From: Thiohalobacter sp.
GTDB lineage: Bacteria; Pseudomonadota; Gammaproteobacteria; Thiohalobacterales; Thiohalobacteraceae
NCBI RefSeq assembly: GCF_027000115.1
Contig: NZ_JALTON010000058.1
Location: 38,449 to 102,448, forward strand
Length of the DNA: 64,000 bases
Direction: 5' to 3'
Below, piece by piece: positions 1 through 8,788 of this stretch; position 1 is the stretch's first letter; every line of letters starts with the position of its first letter. Under the pieces are notes generated by a model. It was not told where the DNA came from. It saw only the letters and a list, made by a program, of their open reading frames with translations, and did not search any database. Position numbers and translations under genes: made by a program.

Positions 1-822
1 CAGCGCGGCCTCCTCCAGCCCGCAGGCCACGGCGACGCGGGCGGGATCGCCGACCTGCGCGCGCGCAGCCTCCAGCGCCGCGTCCAGGCCCTCGGTGGCC
101 TGCGCGGTGAATAGCGCGTGCGTCTCGCCCTGGTCGTGCAGCCAGCACAGGAGGCCGTTGAACAGCAGGTGGTCGGTGCCCGGTGCCAGGGGCAGATGGC
201 GGTCGGCGATATCGCAGGTCGCGGTGCGCCGCGGGTCGATGACCACCACCATGAGGTCCGGGTTGTTCCGCTTTGCCTGTCGCAACCTCTGGAACAGCAC
301 CGGATGACACCAGGCCAGGTTGGACCCGGCAATGACCACCAGCTTGGCGCGTTCCAGATCCTCGTAGCAGCCGGGCACGGTGTCGCTGCCGAAGGCCCGC
401 TTGTGCGCGGCCACGGCCGAGGACATGCACAGGCGGGAGTTGGTGTCGATGTTGGCGGCGCCGATGAAGCCCTTCATCAGTTTGTTGGCAACGTAGTAGT
501 CCTCGGTGAGCAGTTGCCCGGAGACGTAGAAGGCCACCGATTCCGGGCCCGTCTCGGCAATGATGCGCGAGAACTCGCCGGCCACGTGATCAAGCGCGCG
601 GCCCCAGTCGGTGCGTTCGCCGTCGATCTCCGGAAACAGCAGCCGGTCCTCCAGCCCCACCGTCTCGCCCAGCGCCGCGCCCTTGGAACAGAGCCGCCCG
701 TAATTGGCGGGGTGCTCCGAATCGCCGGCCACGCGCACATTCATCGCCTCGTCCACGGTGGCCAGTACGCCGCAGCCGGTGCCGCAGTAGGGGCAGGTGG
801 TTCTGACTGTCTGCTCGGACAT
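1..822 (-). CDS. nasA: assimilatory nitrate reductase catalytic subunit, NasA type (3' end outside window)
   Basis: Reduces nitrate to nitrite in the cytoplasm with a Mo-bis-MGD cofactor and an N-terminal [4Fe-4S] cluster. The 274 visible residues start with MSEQ; Cys10, Cys13, Cys17 and Cys45 form the cluster motif (TTCPYCGTGC...RLCSKG). Cys132 in NIDTNSRLCMSSAV is the expected Mo ligand, and the following KRAFGSDTVPGCYEDLE stretch is typical of NasA. There is no Tat signal, so it should be cytoplasmic. It is the last visible gene of the leftward nirB transcription unit, 21 bp after the small membrane protein. The C-terminus, where Klebsiella-type NasA carries an extra [2Fe-2S] domain, is not visible. 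It is clearly distinct from the shorter molybdoenzyme encoded at 3339-5519. Confidence 0.88.
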   Translation of the reverse strand, partial: MSEQTVRTTCPYCGTGCGVLATVDEAMNVRVAGDSEHPANYGRLCSKGAALGETVGLEDRLLFPEIDGERTDWGRALDHVAGEFSRIIAETGPESVAFYVSGQLLTEDYYVANKLMKGFIGAANIDTNSRLCMSSAVAAHKRAFGSDTVPGCYEDLERAKLVVIAGSNLAWCHPVLFQRLRQAKRNNPDLMVVVIDPRRTATCDIADRHLPLAPGTDHLLFNGLLCWLHDQGETHALFTAQATEGLDAALEAARAQVGDPARVAVACGLEEAAL

Positions 823-843
823 GAATTTTCCCGCCGGGGCGCT

Positions 844-1176
844 TCAGAGAACATTTCGGAACAGGCTCCGGTCGTGCAACCGGCCCCGAACGAAGCGATT
901 GTAGTCGTCACGGATGGACCCGAGAATGTAGCGGCGGAATGCAAGCAGGGCCAGTACCCCAAGCAGCACCCGCAGACCATCCCACCAGCCGGGCAGATCC
1001 AGGAACAGGATGAGCACCAGCGGCCAGACATACAGCAGCCCGCGCAGCCCGTGACGCGCCAGGATCAGGCCGCCGGCCGTCAGCCGCAACAGGCGCTGGC
1101 CGGGGCGCCGGTATTGTACCTGGAATACGGCGGCTTCGAGCGGGTTGTCGATGTCGTCGAGGGAGCGGGCTCTCAT
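844..1176 (-). CDS. small predicted membrane protein of unknown function
   Basis: A 110-residue protein not recognised as a named family. It has a charged N-terminus (MRARSLDDIDN), one long or two short hydrophobic segments at about residues 35-70 (LLYVWPLVLILFLDL and LRVLLGVLALLAF), and a basic and acidic tail (RDDYNRFVRGRLHDR). The ATG at 1174-1176 is the only ordinary start after the preceding gene stops at 1202. It sits between the Fe-S/membrane fusion subunit and nasA on the same strand, so it is probably co-transcribed. An assembly or anchoring role for one of the nitrate reductases is possible, but nothing in the sequence proves it. Confidence 0.6.
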   Translation of the reverse strand: MRARSLDDIDNPLEAAVFQVQYRRPGQRLLRLTAGGLILARHGLRGLLYVWPLVLILFLDLPGWWDGLRVLLGVLALLAFRRYILGSIRDDYNRFVRGRLHDRSLFRNVL

Positions 1177-1201
1177 GCGGTCATCCAGCCCATCGCGACG
1201 A

Positions 1202-3076
1202 TCAGTGATGCGCCACCTGGACGCCGACCTGCGGCATCTCCGCCAGGCCTGCCTCGCGGGCATGCGCCTGGAACCCGGGATTGCGCCAGAAGAAGGCACC
1301 GGGCAGGGTGGTCGGGATCACCAGCACATAGAAAAGTGCCCGCCCCAGCAGCTCCGCGGCCAGCACCAGCACCCCGCCCAGCGCCCAGAGCAGCGCCGTA
1401 CCGATACCGCCCTGCCCGCTCAGCGCCACCGCCGCAAGCGCCACCGCGGCGGCACCCGTCAGGCCCCAGCGCAACAGGTCCACACGGCGGAACCGGGTGC
1501 GTAACACCCCGAGCGCGGCCTCGCCTTCGCCGCCGATGGCCCGCAGATGCAGAACATGCCGCCAGGCACCGAACGCCGTGAGCAGGATCCCGGCCAGCAT
1601 GGGCAAGGCGAGTCCCCGCAACAGCGTACCGCTGGGCTCGCCCGCGGCGGCCGCGACCGGCACGAACACCAGCCCGGCGAACAGGGGACCCAGAACAAGC
1701 ATGCTGCCGTAGAAACTGCTGAGCACCTGCCAGTGGTTCCAGTAGGGCCGCGCGGGGATGCGGTAGATGCGGTGCATGAACCACAACGCCAGTGGCCCCG
1801 CGATGACCGCCAGCCAGCCCGAGGCCGTGGCCAGCCCGCCGGCGACCCCGGCCGGCACCAGCTCCGTGACCTGCGGCAACACCGAGAACAGGGCATGGGC
1901 GCCGAGCAGGTTGTAGAACAACGCCACCGCGGCGACTTCCCGGCTCACCGGCGAGTATCGAAGATTGTTGAAGGCGCGGTAGAAGCGGTGCGGGCGCCCC
2001 AGGTGCAGGGTGGATATCACCAGGCCGAAGGTCTGCAAGGCGATCAGCCCGAACAGGGTCACAGGATAGGCGACCGGATGCGCCGCCGGCGACAGCATCT
2101 CCAGTCCGAACAGCGGACCGAGGAACAGCATCAGGAAAGCTCCGACCACGCCCTGAGTAATGAGGGTGAACAGCACCAGCGGGTCCTCGCGCGAACGCAG
2201 GGCCTTCAGGTTCCAGCCCGTATCCGACTCGCTGACCGGAAGGGGCGCGGGCCGGTAGCCGGTGTGATGGCCGCTCTTGACGCCCGGATCGGGACGCGCG
2301 TTCTGGTCATCGCGCACATAGCGCAGTGGCACGCTGTCCACCCGCCGCATCTCCCGCGGCAGGCTGCGCATCTGCTGGAAACGGATATTGGGGTGGGTGA
2401 TCGAGGGATCCGGGAACCCCGGTATGCGCGTCTCCAGCTGGCTGCGCCCCTCGGGCGTCGTCTCGATGATGCCGAAGTCCAGCGCACCGCCCAGGCAGGC
2501 CGCCGCGCAGGCGGGCTTCAACCCCACTTCCAGCCGGTCGATGCACATGTTGCACTTGGACACGTGCCCAGCCTCGGTATCGAGCTGCGGCGCATTGTAG
2601 GGGCAGACCCAGGTGCAGTAGCCACAACCGAAACAGATGTCCGGGTCCTGCAACACGGCGCCGTATTCCGCGAACTTGGTATAGGCGCGCGTCGGGCAGC
2701 CCTTGAGGCACACCGGATTGTCGCAGTGGTTGCAAGCCATGGAAATGTTCAGGCGCTGTACCGCCGGATAGCTGCCGCCTTCGAGATACCCGACGGAGCG
2801 GAATGCGAGGTGCGGCGGTGTATTGTTCTTTTCAGCGCAGGCCGCCTCGCAGGCATGGCAGGCGATGCAGTTGTCGGCGTTGAAATAGAAGCCGTGCTGC
2901 TTGTAGCGGTTGGGATTGTCGCCAATGCCGCTGTCGCCATTGATGTTCAGGCTCTTGCCGGCCAGCGGATCGTTCTCGTCCACCAGTTGCACGGGCTTGC
3001 CATAGCGGTTTCTTTCCGGGTGCTCTACATCCGGAATGAAGGCATATTTCGGCTCGTCTTTTCTTACCTTGTACAT
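1202..3076 (-). CDS. fused ferredoxin (DmsB-like) and membrane anchor (DmsC-like) subunit of a molybdoenzyme
   Basis: A 624-residue electron-transfer subunit. Residues 65-200 hold four [4Fe-4S] motifs: Cys70/73/76/80, 115/118/123/127, 148/151/154/158 and 175/178/190/194, as in DmsB. Residues about 300-615 form about eight hydrophobic helices of the DmsC type, which in DMSO reductase oxidises quinol and anchors the complex. The two are separate proteins in E. coli. No signal peptide or Tat motif is present, so the Fe-S domain should stay in the cytoplasm. The gene lies 262 bp after the NarB-like molybdoenzyme and directly before the small membrane protein and nasA. The likely role is passing quinol electrons to one or both cytoplasmic nitrate reductases; this is inferred from gene order. 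Confidence 0.8.
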   Translation of the reverse strand: MYKVRKDEPKYAFIPDVEHPERNRYGKPVQLVDENDPLAGKSLNINGDSGIGDNPNRYKQHGFYFNADNCIACHACEAACAEKNNTPPHLAFRSVGYLEGGSYPAVQRLNISMACNHCDNPVCLKGCPTRAYTKFAEYGAVLQDPDICFGCGYCTWVCPYNAPQLDTEAGHVSKCNMCIDRLEVGLKPACAAACLGGALDFGIIETTPEGRSQLETRIPGFPDPSITHPNIRFQQMRSLPREMRRVDSVPLRYVRDDQNARPDPGVKSGHHTGYRPAPLPVSESDTGWNLKALRSREDPLVLFTLITQGVVGAFLMLFLGPLFGLEMLSPAAHPVAYPVTLFGLIALQTFGLVISTLHLGRPHRFYRAFNNLRYSPVSREVAAVALFYNLLGAHALFSVLPQVTELVPAGVAGGLATASGWLAVIAGPLALWFMHRIYRIPARPYWNHWQVLSSFYGSMLVLGPLFAGLVFVPVAAAAGEPSGTLLRGLALPMLAGILLTAFGAWRHVLHLRAIGGEGEAALGVLRTRFRRVDLLRWGLTGAAAVALAAVALSGQGGIGTALLWALGGVLVLAAELLGRALFYVLVIPTTLPGAFFWRNPGFQAHAREAGLAEMPQVGVQVAHH

Positions 3077-3119
3077 GGCGGCGGTTTATCCTTCAAATCA
3101 ATGGCCACGAAATCCATGT

Positions 3120-3334
3120 GATAGCCACGGAATCCGCGGAAACACATGATTGCTTGATTTCATAGCCACGTGAGCACACTGACATTGGTGAGAATGGTCC
3201 GCTGCTCGACCCTGAACCCAAAATACAGAATCCGGAATGTCACAAACCATGAATGTTGTTTTGCTCTTCTGGATTCTGGCTTCTGAATTCCTGAACAATT
3301 GATTGCTGTGGGTTCCGTGGATTCCGTGGCTATC
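3120..3334. repeat. inverted pair of the TCCGTGGATTC dispersed repeat (pair A) in the 3077-3338 gap
   Basis: The 262-bp gap has no gene. The left arm at 3120-3142 (GATAGCCACGGAATCC core) and the right arm at 3311-3334 (GATTCCGTGGCTATC core) are reverse complements with one mismatch over about 21 bp. Extra degraded copies lie at 3101-3120 and 3161-3175. The roughly 170 bp between the arms are AT-richer than the surroundings and contain a TTCTGGATTCTGGCTTCTG stretch at 3268-3290 that looks like a second simple dispersed repeat. The same arms occur as pairs at 21190-21309 and 34252-35237. Confidence 0.75.
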
Positions 3335-3338
3335 ATCG

Positions 3339-5519
3339 TCAATAGGCGCGTGCAGCGAGATTGAGTTTCGCAGCCGCGGCCTGGTCCTCGATCCTTTCCA
3401 CCCGAACCGCGCACTGCTTGTAGGCCGGCTGGCGGGAATGTGGATCGAGCAGACCCAGGCTGACGCGATTCACGCACTCGTGGTAATGAAAGGGGATGAA
3501 GATCATGTTGCGCGGCACGCGCTGGGTCGGCTGTGCCATGACCACGGCATCCCCCCGACGCGACACCACGCGTGCATACTCGCCGCCCCGGATGCCCAGT
3601 TCCGCGGCCGTATCCGGGTTGATCTCCATGTAGGGCGTGGGACTGAACTTGTTCTGGTTGCCGATCTTGCCCGTGCGGGTCCGGGTATGGAAATGTTCGA
3701 CCACCCGGCCGCTGTTCAGCCACAGCGGATAATCCTCGTCCGGCCGCTCGTTGTTGTCCACGAAGGGCAGGGGTATCAGCTTCGCCCGGCCGTCCGCGTG
3801 CTGGAACACGCCATCGGTATACAGGCGCGGAGCACCCCGCTCCGCGCCGTCCGGGCAGGGCCACTGCAGGCCCCGGGCCTGCTCGATCTTCTCGTAGCTC
3901 ATGCCCGATATGTCGAGCATGCGCCCGCGCGACAGCGCCTTCATTTCCTCGAATACCTGCTCGGTGGTTTCGGGGAAATTCGGCTTCCTCTCCCTGTCGA
4001 AGCGCTTGGCCATCTGGTTGAAGATCCAGAAGTCGGGACGCGAATCGCCGTGCGGCGGCACCACGTTGCGCACCAGGTTGACGCGGCGCTCGGTATTGGT
4101 GAAACAGCCCTGCTTCTCCGCCCACAGGGCCGCGGGCAGATACACGTGGCTGTATTCGTTGGTCTCGACGTCGGCGTAGGCATCCTGAACCACCAGGAAC
4201 TCCAGCTTCTCCAGGGTGCGGCGGATGCGCGCGGTGTTGGGCATGGAGGTCATGGGATTGGTGGCGATCAGCCACAGGCCCTTGATCTGCCCGGTCTCGA
4301 TGGCGGGCAGGATGTCGGTCATGAACATGCCGCGCCGTGTGGGCAGGAAGTCCTCGTCGATGCCCCAGAACTCGGCGATCTCGCGCCGGTCCTCGGGATT
4401 CTCCAGGTAACGGTAACCGGGCAGGCCGGAGGCCGAGGACCATTCTCGCGTGCCCATGGCATTGGACTGGCCGGTGATCGACAGCGGCGCCGCTCCCGGC
4501 CGGCCGATGTTGCCGGTGATCAGGTGCAGGTTGTTGATGGCCACCACGCCATCGGACCCGTGAGTGGACTGGTTGATGCCCATGGTCCAGATGGTCATGG
4601 CAGCGCCGGTGCGTCCGAACAGGCGCGCGACATTGCGGATGGTGTCCTCGTCGATGCCGCAGATGCGCGAGGCCGTATAGGGATCGTACTGCTCGACCAG
4701 CGCGCGGAACGCCTCGAAGCCGCTGGTATGCCGGGCGATGTAGTCCGCGTCCTCCAGACCCTCGGCCAGGATGACGTGTGCCAGCGCATTGAGCAGCACC
4801 ACGTCGGTACCCGGATTGATCGCCAGGTGCATGTCGGCGTTCTGCGCCAGCATGGTCACACGCGGATCCACGACGATCAGCGGGAAGCGGCGGCGTTCGC
4901 GTTCCTCGCGCATGCGCCAGTAGATCACCGGGTGCTGCTCGGGAAGGTTGGACCCGAAGGCGAGCAGGCAGTCGGTGTGCGCAAAGTCGTCATAACAGCC
5001 CGGCGGGCCATCGGAACCGAACGAACGCTTGTAGCCGGATACCGCGGAGGCCATGCACAGCGTGGTGTTGCCGTCATAGTTGTTGGTGCCGATCACACCC
5101 CGCACCAGTTTCCCCAGCGTATAGAACTCCTCGGTCATGATCTGGCCGGTGGAAATGACAGAGAAGGCATCCCTGCCGTACTGCGCCTGTATGCGCTGGA
5201 TCTCCGCCGCGGTTCTGTCGAGAGCCGTGTCCCAGTCCGTCTCCCGGAAGGGTTCGTGAATGCCCTCCCGGATCAGCGGTACCCGGCCGCGCCCCGACGT
5301 GGTGAACAGCTCATGTTCGAGTATGCCCTTGATGCACAGCTTGCCGCGGTTGACATCGGCACCACCGACACCGCGCGAGCTGACGGCCCTGCCCTCCCTG
5401 TCCAGCCCGACCTCGATGGAACAGCCGGTGGAACAATAGCCGCAGGTGGTATAGCGCCACTCGACCACACCCTTGTCGGGGAGCTTGATGGGATTCTTTT
5501 TCTTGCGTCCGAAGAGCAT
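3339..5519 (-). CDS. NarB-like molybdopterin oxidoreductase, probable nitrate reductase catalytic subunit
   Basis: A 726-residue Mo-bis-MGD enzyme of the DMSO reductase superfamily, close to the length of cyanobacterial NarB. Cys26, Cys29, Cys33 and Cys62 form the N-terminal [4Fe-4S] site, and Cys155 in NTTLCMASAV is the probable Mo ligand, as in assimilatory nitrate reductases. The C-terminal molybdopterin-binding beta-barrel domain is present (from about residue 590, with HTRTRTGKIGNQNKF). No Tat signal is seen, so it is probably cytoplasmic. It starts 67 bp after nirD and is followed by the Fe-S/DmsC fusion, which suggests a three-module complex. Nitrate is the likely substrate by neighbourhood and family. 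A related reductase activity cannot be excluded, since a second, canonical NasA is encoded in the same operon. Confidence 0.82.
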   Translation of the reverse strand: MLFGRKKKNPIKLPDKGVVEWRYTTCGYCSTGCSIEVGLDREGRAVSSRGVGGADVNRGKLCIKGILEHELFTTSGRGRVPLIREGIHEPFRETDWDTALDRTAAEIQRIQAQYGRDAFSVISTGQIMTEEFYTLGKLVRGVIGTNNYDGNTTLCMASAVSGYKRSFGSDGPPGCYDDFAHTDCLLAFGSNLPEQHPVIYWRMREERERRRFPLIVVDPRVTMLAQNADMHLAINPGTDVVLLNALAHVILAEGLEDADYIARHTSGFEAFRALVEQYDPYTASRICGIDEDTIRNVARLFGRTGAAMTIWTMGINQSTHGSDGVVAINNLHLITGNIGRPGAAPLSITGQSNAMGTREWSSASGLPGYRYLENPEDRREIAEFWGIDEDFLPTRRGMFMTDILPAIETGQIKGLWLIATNPMTSMPNTARIRRTLEKLEFLVVQDAYADVETNEYSHVYLPAALWAEKQGCFTNTERRVNLVRNVVPPHGDSRPDFWIFNQMAKRFDRERKPNFPETTEQVFEEMKALSRGRMLDISGMSYEKIEQARGLQWPCPDGAERGAPRLYTDGVFQHADGRAKLIPLPFVDNNERPDEDYPLWLNSGRVVEHFHTRTRTGKIGNQNKFSPTPYMEINPDTAAELGIRGGEYARVVSRRGDAVVMAQPTQRVPRNMIFIPFHYHECVNRVSLGLLDPHSRQPAYKQCAVRVERIEDQAAAAKLNLAARAY

Positions 5520-5586
5520 CTGTATCCACCTCGGTGAGAAGCAAGGAGAAAGATCCCCGACCGCACCTCACCTCGTCATGCGCCAT

Positions 5587-5943
5587 TTATCGATTCGGGC
5601 AGCCTTCATCGGGGGTCAGGGAAAGAAAGATCACATCCTCCCGCACTTCCACCGGGAAACGCGCGGCACAGCCTTCATCCGGTGCAACCGCTTCCCCGCT
5701 GTCGAGATGGATCTTCCAATCGTGCAGCGGGCAGGCCACCCTGTGGCCATGGACGATGCCCTGGGACAGGGGCCCGCCCTTGTGGGGGCAACGGTCCCGG
5801 AGCGCGAACACCTGGTCGTCCAGGGTCCGGAATACGGCGATGTCGCCATCGGCCGTGCGCACCACCCGCGCACCCTGGCGCGGGACGCTGTCGAGCGGAC
5901 CAACTTCAATCCAGTTTTCGGTGTTGACGTTCTCTGCCTGCAT
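5587..5943 (-). CDS. nirD: nitrite reductase (NADH) small subunit, Rieske type
   Basis: The 118-residue NirD subunit carries a Rieske [2Fe-2S] fold with Cys52-x-His54 and Cys71-x2-His74 (RCPHKGGPLS and ACPLHDWKI). It partners NirB in reducing nitrite to ammonium. It begins 9 bp after the nirB stop, so the two are translated from one message. Unlike enteric NirD, which has a Rieske-like fold without a cluster, all four metal ligands are visible here. Confidence 0.93.
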   Translation of the reverse strand: MQAENVNTENWIEVGPLDSVPRQGARVVRTADGDIAVFRTLDDQVFALRDRCPHKGGPLSQGIVHGHRVACPLHDWKIHLDSGEAVAPDEGCAARFPVEVREDVIFLSLTPDEGCPNR

Positions 5944-5952
5944 CGTCCTCTC

Positions 5953-8394
5953 CTAGCCCACCTGTCGGATGGGGGTGAATTCGTGAGCGTCCGTGCCCTC
6001 GGCACGTGCCTTCCAGGGATCGACCTGGGCATGCTTCTGCGATTCCAGGAAGCGCTCGGCCAGGGCCTTGCGACCCTCCGGGTCCTCGACCACGCGTTCC
6101 TTGACGTAGGACAGCCCGACCCTTTCCAGCCAGGGCGCCGTGCGCTCCAGATAGTGCGCCTCCTCGCGGTAGAGCTGGATGAAGGCAGCGCAGTATTCCA
6201 GCACCTCCTCCGGTGTCTTGACGTGGCAGAGAAAATCGGTGGCCCGCACCTTGACGCCACCGTTGCCGCCGACGTGCAGCTCGTAACCGGAATCCACGCA
6301 GACCACGCCGAAGTCCTTGATGGTGGCCTCCGCACAATTGCGCGGACAGCCGGATACCGCGGACTTGAACTTGTGCGGCATCCAGGCACCCCAGGTCATC
6401 TTTTCGATCTCTATGCCCATGCGGGTCGAATCCTGCGTGCCGAAACGGCACCACTCCTTGCCCACGCAGGTCTTGACCGTGCGCATGGCCTTGCCATAGG
6501 CATGCCCCGACACGAACCCGGCAGCGGACAGGTCGCCCCAGATGCCCGGCAGGTCTTCCTTCTTCACGCCCAGCAGGTCGATCCGCTGGCCGCCGGTGAC
6601 ATGCACGGTGGGCACCTTGTACTTCTCCGCGATCTCGGCAATGGCCTTGAGTTCGGCCGGGGTCGTTTCGCCGCCCCACATGCGCGGGACCACCGAGTAG
6701 GTGCCGTCCTTCTGGATGTTCGCGTGCACCCGTTCGTTGATGAAGCGGGACTGGTTGTCGTCCTGGTACTCGCCCGGCCAGGCGCAGAGCAGGTAGTAGT
6801 TCAGGGCCGGCCGGCACTTGGAGCAACCATCCGGAGTCTTCCATTCGAAGAACTGCTGCACTGCCGGAATCGTCTTGAGTTCATGCTCGCGGATGCCGCG
6901 GCGCACCTCGTCGTGCGTATGCTCGGTACAACCGCACAGCGGCTTCAGATGCGGCGCGACCGAGTAGTCGCCACCCACCACATGCGCCAGCAGCGCCTCC
7001 ACCAGCCCGGTACAGGACCCGCAGGAGCTGGAGGCCTTGGTATGGGCGCGCACTTCCTCCAGGGTGAACAGTTTCTTGTCGGTAATGGCCTTGACGATCT
7101 CGCCCTTGCACACGCCGTTGCAGCCGCAGATCTCGGCGCTGTCCGCCATGGCCGCCACCCGGGTGTCCTCGCCATGCCCGGAATCCCCGAGATGCGCCTG
7201 ACCGAACAACAGGTTGTCACGGATGTCCGAGACGTCGGTATGGTCGCGCATCAGCTCGAAGTACCAGGCCCCGTCGATGGTGTCTCCGTACATCACGGCA
7301 CCGACGATCCGGTTGTCACGCAGGACGACCTTCTTGTACACACCGCGCCCCGGATCCTGCAGCACCAGCGACTCGGTCGTCTCGTCGCCGATGAAGTCGC
7401 CGGCGGAGAACAGGTCGATGCCGGTGACCTTGAGCTTGGTAGAGGTCACGGAGCCTTCGTAGCGGGCGATGCCGATCTTCGCCAGGTGGTTTGCCGCCAC
7501 CTTGGCCATCTCGAACAGGGGCGCGACCAGGCCATAGGTCACGCCGCGATGCTGGACGCATTCGCCGACGGCATAGATCCGGGGGTCGAAGGTCTGCAGG
7601 GTATCGTTGACCACCACGCCGCGCTCGCAGTGCAGACCGGCGCGCTGCGCCAGCTCGACGTTGGGGCGGATGCCGACGGCCATCACCACCAGGTCGGCGG
7701 GAATCTCCAGGCCATCCTTGAGGCGGACACCTTCGACATGGTCCTTGCCGAGTATGGCCTCGGTCTGGGCTTCGAGCAGGAACTTGAGCCCGCGCTCTTC
7801 CAGAGAAGCCTTCAGCAGCGCAGCGGCCGGCTTGTCGAGCTGGCGCTCCATCAGGGAATCCATCAGGTGAACGACGGTTACGTCCATGCCCTGTTTCATG
7901 AGGCCGTTGGCGGCCTCCAGGCCCAGCAGCCCGCCACCGATCACGACGGCCTGGCCGCCCTTGCGGCTGTGCGCGGCGGCCAGCATGGCATCGACATCGG
8001 CGATGTCGCGGAAGGCCACCACGCCCCTGAGCTCATTGCCGGGCACCGGAATGATGAAGGGATTCGATCCGGTTGCCAGGATCAACCGGTCATAGGACGC
8101 CTCAGTCCCGTCCTCGGCCCTGACCACCCGGCGCACGCGGTCGATCTCGGTCACCCACTTGCCCTTGTGCAGGGTGATGCCGTTGTCCGCGTACCATTGC
8201 TCGTCGTTGAGCATGATCTCGTCGACGGTCTTCTCGCCGGCAAGCACCGGTGAAAGCATGATGCGGTTGTAGTTGCCGTAGGGCTCGCCGCCGAACACCG
8301 TGATGTCGTACATCTCCGGCGCCAGCTTCAGGAGTTCTTCCAGGGCGCGCACCCCGGCCATGCCGTTGCCGATCAGAACCAGTTTTTCCTTCAT
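5953..8394 (-). CDS. nirB: assimilatory nitrite reductase (NADH) large subunit
   Basis: Siroheme enzyme of 813 residues that reduces nitrite to ammonium with NADH in the cytoplasm. Domain order: FAD/NAD-binding oxidoreductase (1 to about 400, with [10 protein letters not shown] and [11 protein letters not shown]), a BFD-type [2Fe-2S] domain (Cys423, 425, 458, 461), then the nitrite/sulfite reductase module (about 545-800) with Cys643, Cys649, Cys683 and Cys687 for the [4Fe-4S]-siroheme centre. The length fits the family (about 800-850). First gene of the leftward nitrate unit, reading from a sigma-54-type promoter whose -12 element is about 40 bp upstream of the ATG. Confidence 0.96.
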   Translation of the reverse strand: MKEKLVLIGNGMAGVRALEELLKLAPEMYDITVFGGEPYGNYNRIMLSPVLAGEKTVDEIMLNDEQWYADNGITLHKGKWVTEIDRVRRVVRAEDGTEASYDRLILATGSNPFIIPVPGNELRGVVAFRDIADVDAMLAAAHSRKGGQAVVIGGGLLGLEAANGLMKQGMDVTVVHLMDSLMERQLDKPAAALLKASLEERGLKFLLEAQTEAILGKDHVEGVRLKDGLEIPADLVVMAVGIRPNVELAQRAGLHCERGVVVNDTLQTFDPRIYAVGECVQHRGVTYGLVAPLFEMAKVAANHLAKIGIARYEGSVTSTKLKVTGIDLFSAGDFIGDETTESLVLQDPGRGVYKKVVLRDNRIVGAVMYGDTIDGAWYFELMRDHTDVSDIRDNLLFGQAHLGDSGHGEDTRVAAMADSAEICGCNGVCKGEIVKAITDKKLFTLEEVRAHTKASSSCGSCTGLVEALLAHVVGGDYSVAPHLKPLCGCTEHTHDEVRRGIREHELKTIPAVQQFFEWKTPDGCSKCRPALNYYLLCAWPGEYQDDNQSRFINERVHANIQKDGTYSVVPRMWGGETTPAELKAIAEIAEKYKVPTVHVTGGQRIDLLGVKKEDLPGIWGDLSAAGFVSGHAYGKAMRTVKTCVGKEWCRFGTQDSTRMGIEIEKMTWGAWMPHKFKSAVSGCPRNCAEATIKDFGVVCVDSGYELHVGGNGGVKVRATDFLCHVKTPEEVLEYCAAFIQLYREEAHYLERTAPWLERVGLSYVKERVVEDPEGRKALAERFLESQKHAQVDPWKARAEGTDAHEFTPIRQVG

Positions 8395-8431
8395 GGGTCT
8401 TCACTCGATGAAATCAGTCGTACCCCCCTTG

Positions 8432-8447
8432 AGCAGAAAGCGTGCCA
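8432..8447 (-). promoter_or_regulatory. sigma-54 promoter for nirB
   Basis: On the minus strand the sequence reads TGGCACGCTTTCTGCT, matching the -24/-12 consensus TGGCACG-N4-TTGCW except C for the first T of the -12 box. The invariant GG and GC are present with correct spacing. The predicted start of transcription is near 8421, about 27 bp ahead of the nirB ATG. Confidence 0.72.
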
Positions 8448-8531
8448 ATCGCGGATGCTCATGTAACGCGTTGAGCTTCTTGACGATTCACAATACCCGA
8501 GCGATAAAGCCCGGAATCCGCACCGCGAACG

Positions 8532-8548
8532 TGCACCATGATGGTGCA
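8532..8548. promoter_or_regulatory. NtrC-type enhancer site 1
   Basis: TGCACCATGATGGTGCA is a 17-bp dyad matching the enteric NtrC site TGCACC-N5-GGTGCA exactly. It lies about 85-100 bp upstream of the nirB sigma-54 promoter and about 155-170 bp upstream of the narK one, both ordinary enhancer distances. Confidence 0.75.
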
Positions 8549-8596
8549 GACCGGGCGCCCTCCGCTGCAGCACAGTGCGAAATTACCCCTGCATTC

Positions 8597-8613
8597 TGCA
8601 CCGGAATGGCACA
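8597..8613. promoter_or_regulatory. NtrC-type enhancer site 2 (one degenerate half)
   Basis: TGCACCGGAATGGCACA keeps the left half-site and spacing of the NtrC dyad; the right half differs at two positions (GGCACA for GGTGCA). The centre lies 65 bp (about six helical turns) from site 1, compatible with cooperative binding of two NtrC dimers. Confidence 0.55.
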
Positions 8614-8700
8614 GGCCCGGCCCGCGGCCCCGCAGCAATCCGGTAATTTCGACAGGGACTCAAGCGCTTGCAGCGGCCAGGGGCATGAATCCGCCATTGC

Positions 8701-8716
8701 TGGCACAGCCATTGCT
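8701..8716 (+). promoter_or_regulatory. sigma-54 promoter for narK and the kinase gene
   Basis: TGGCACAGCCATTGCT fits the sigma-54 consensus (TGGCAC, one base, four bases, TTGCT) at all core positions. Transcription should start near 8727, giving a 5' leader of about 60 nt before the narK ATG. The 8395-8788 gap otherwise holds only the opposing promoter and the two NtrC-type sites; no gene was seen in it. Confidence 0.78.
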
Positions 8717-8788
8717 CTATGGCATGCAGCGACCGGAAACGGATCCGGTCTGTCAGGGCGCAGCGCTGCGCGTACAGGAGTCGTTTCA

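Noticed and set aside
5473..8253. A 926-codon open frame antisense to nirB, and similar long frames opposite prfC, leuA, mucD and others
   Set aside because: The real genes on the other strand have complete family motifs. The antisense frames are rich in His/Gly/Arg/Gln and arise from GC bias at third positions.
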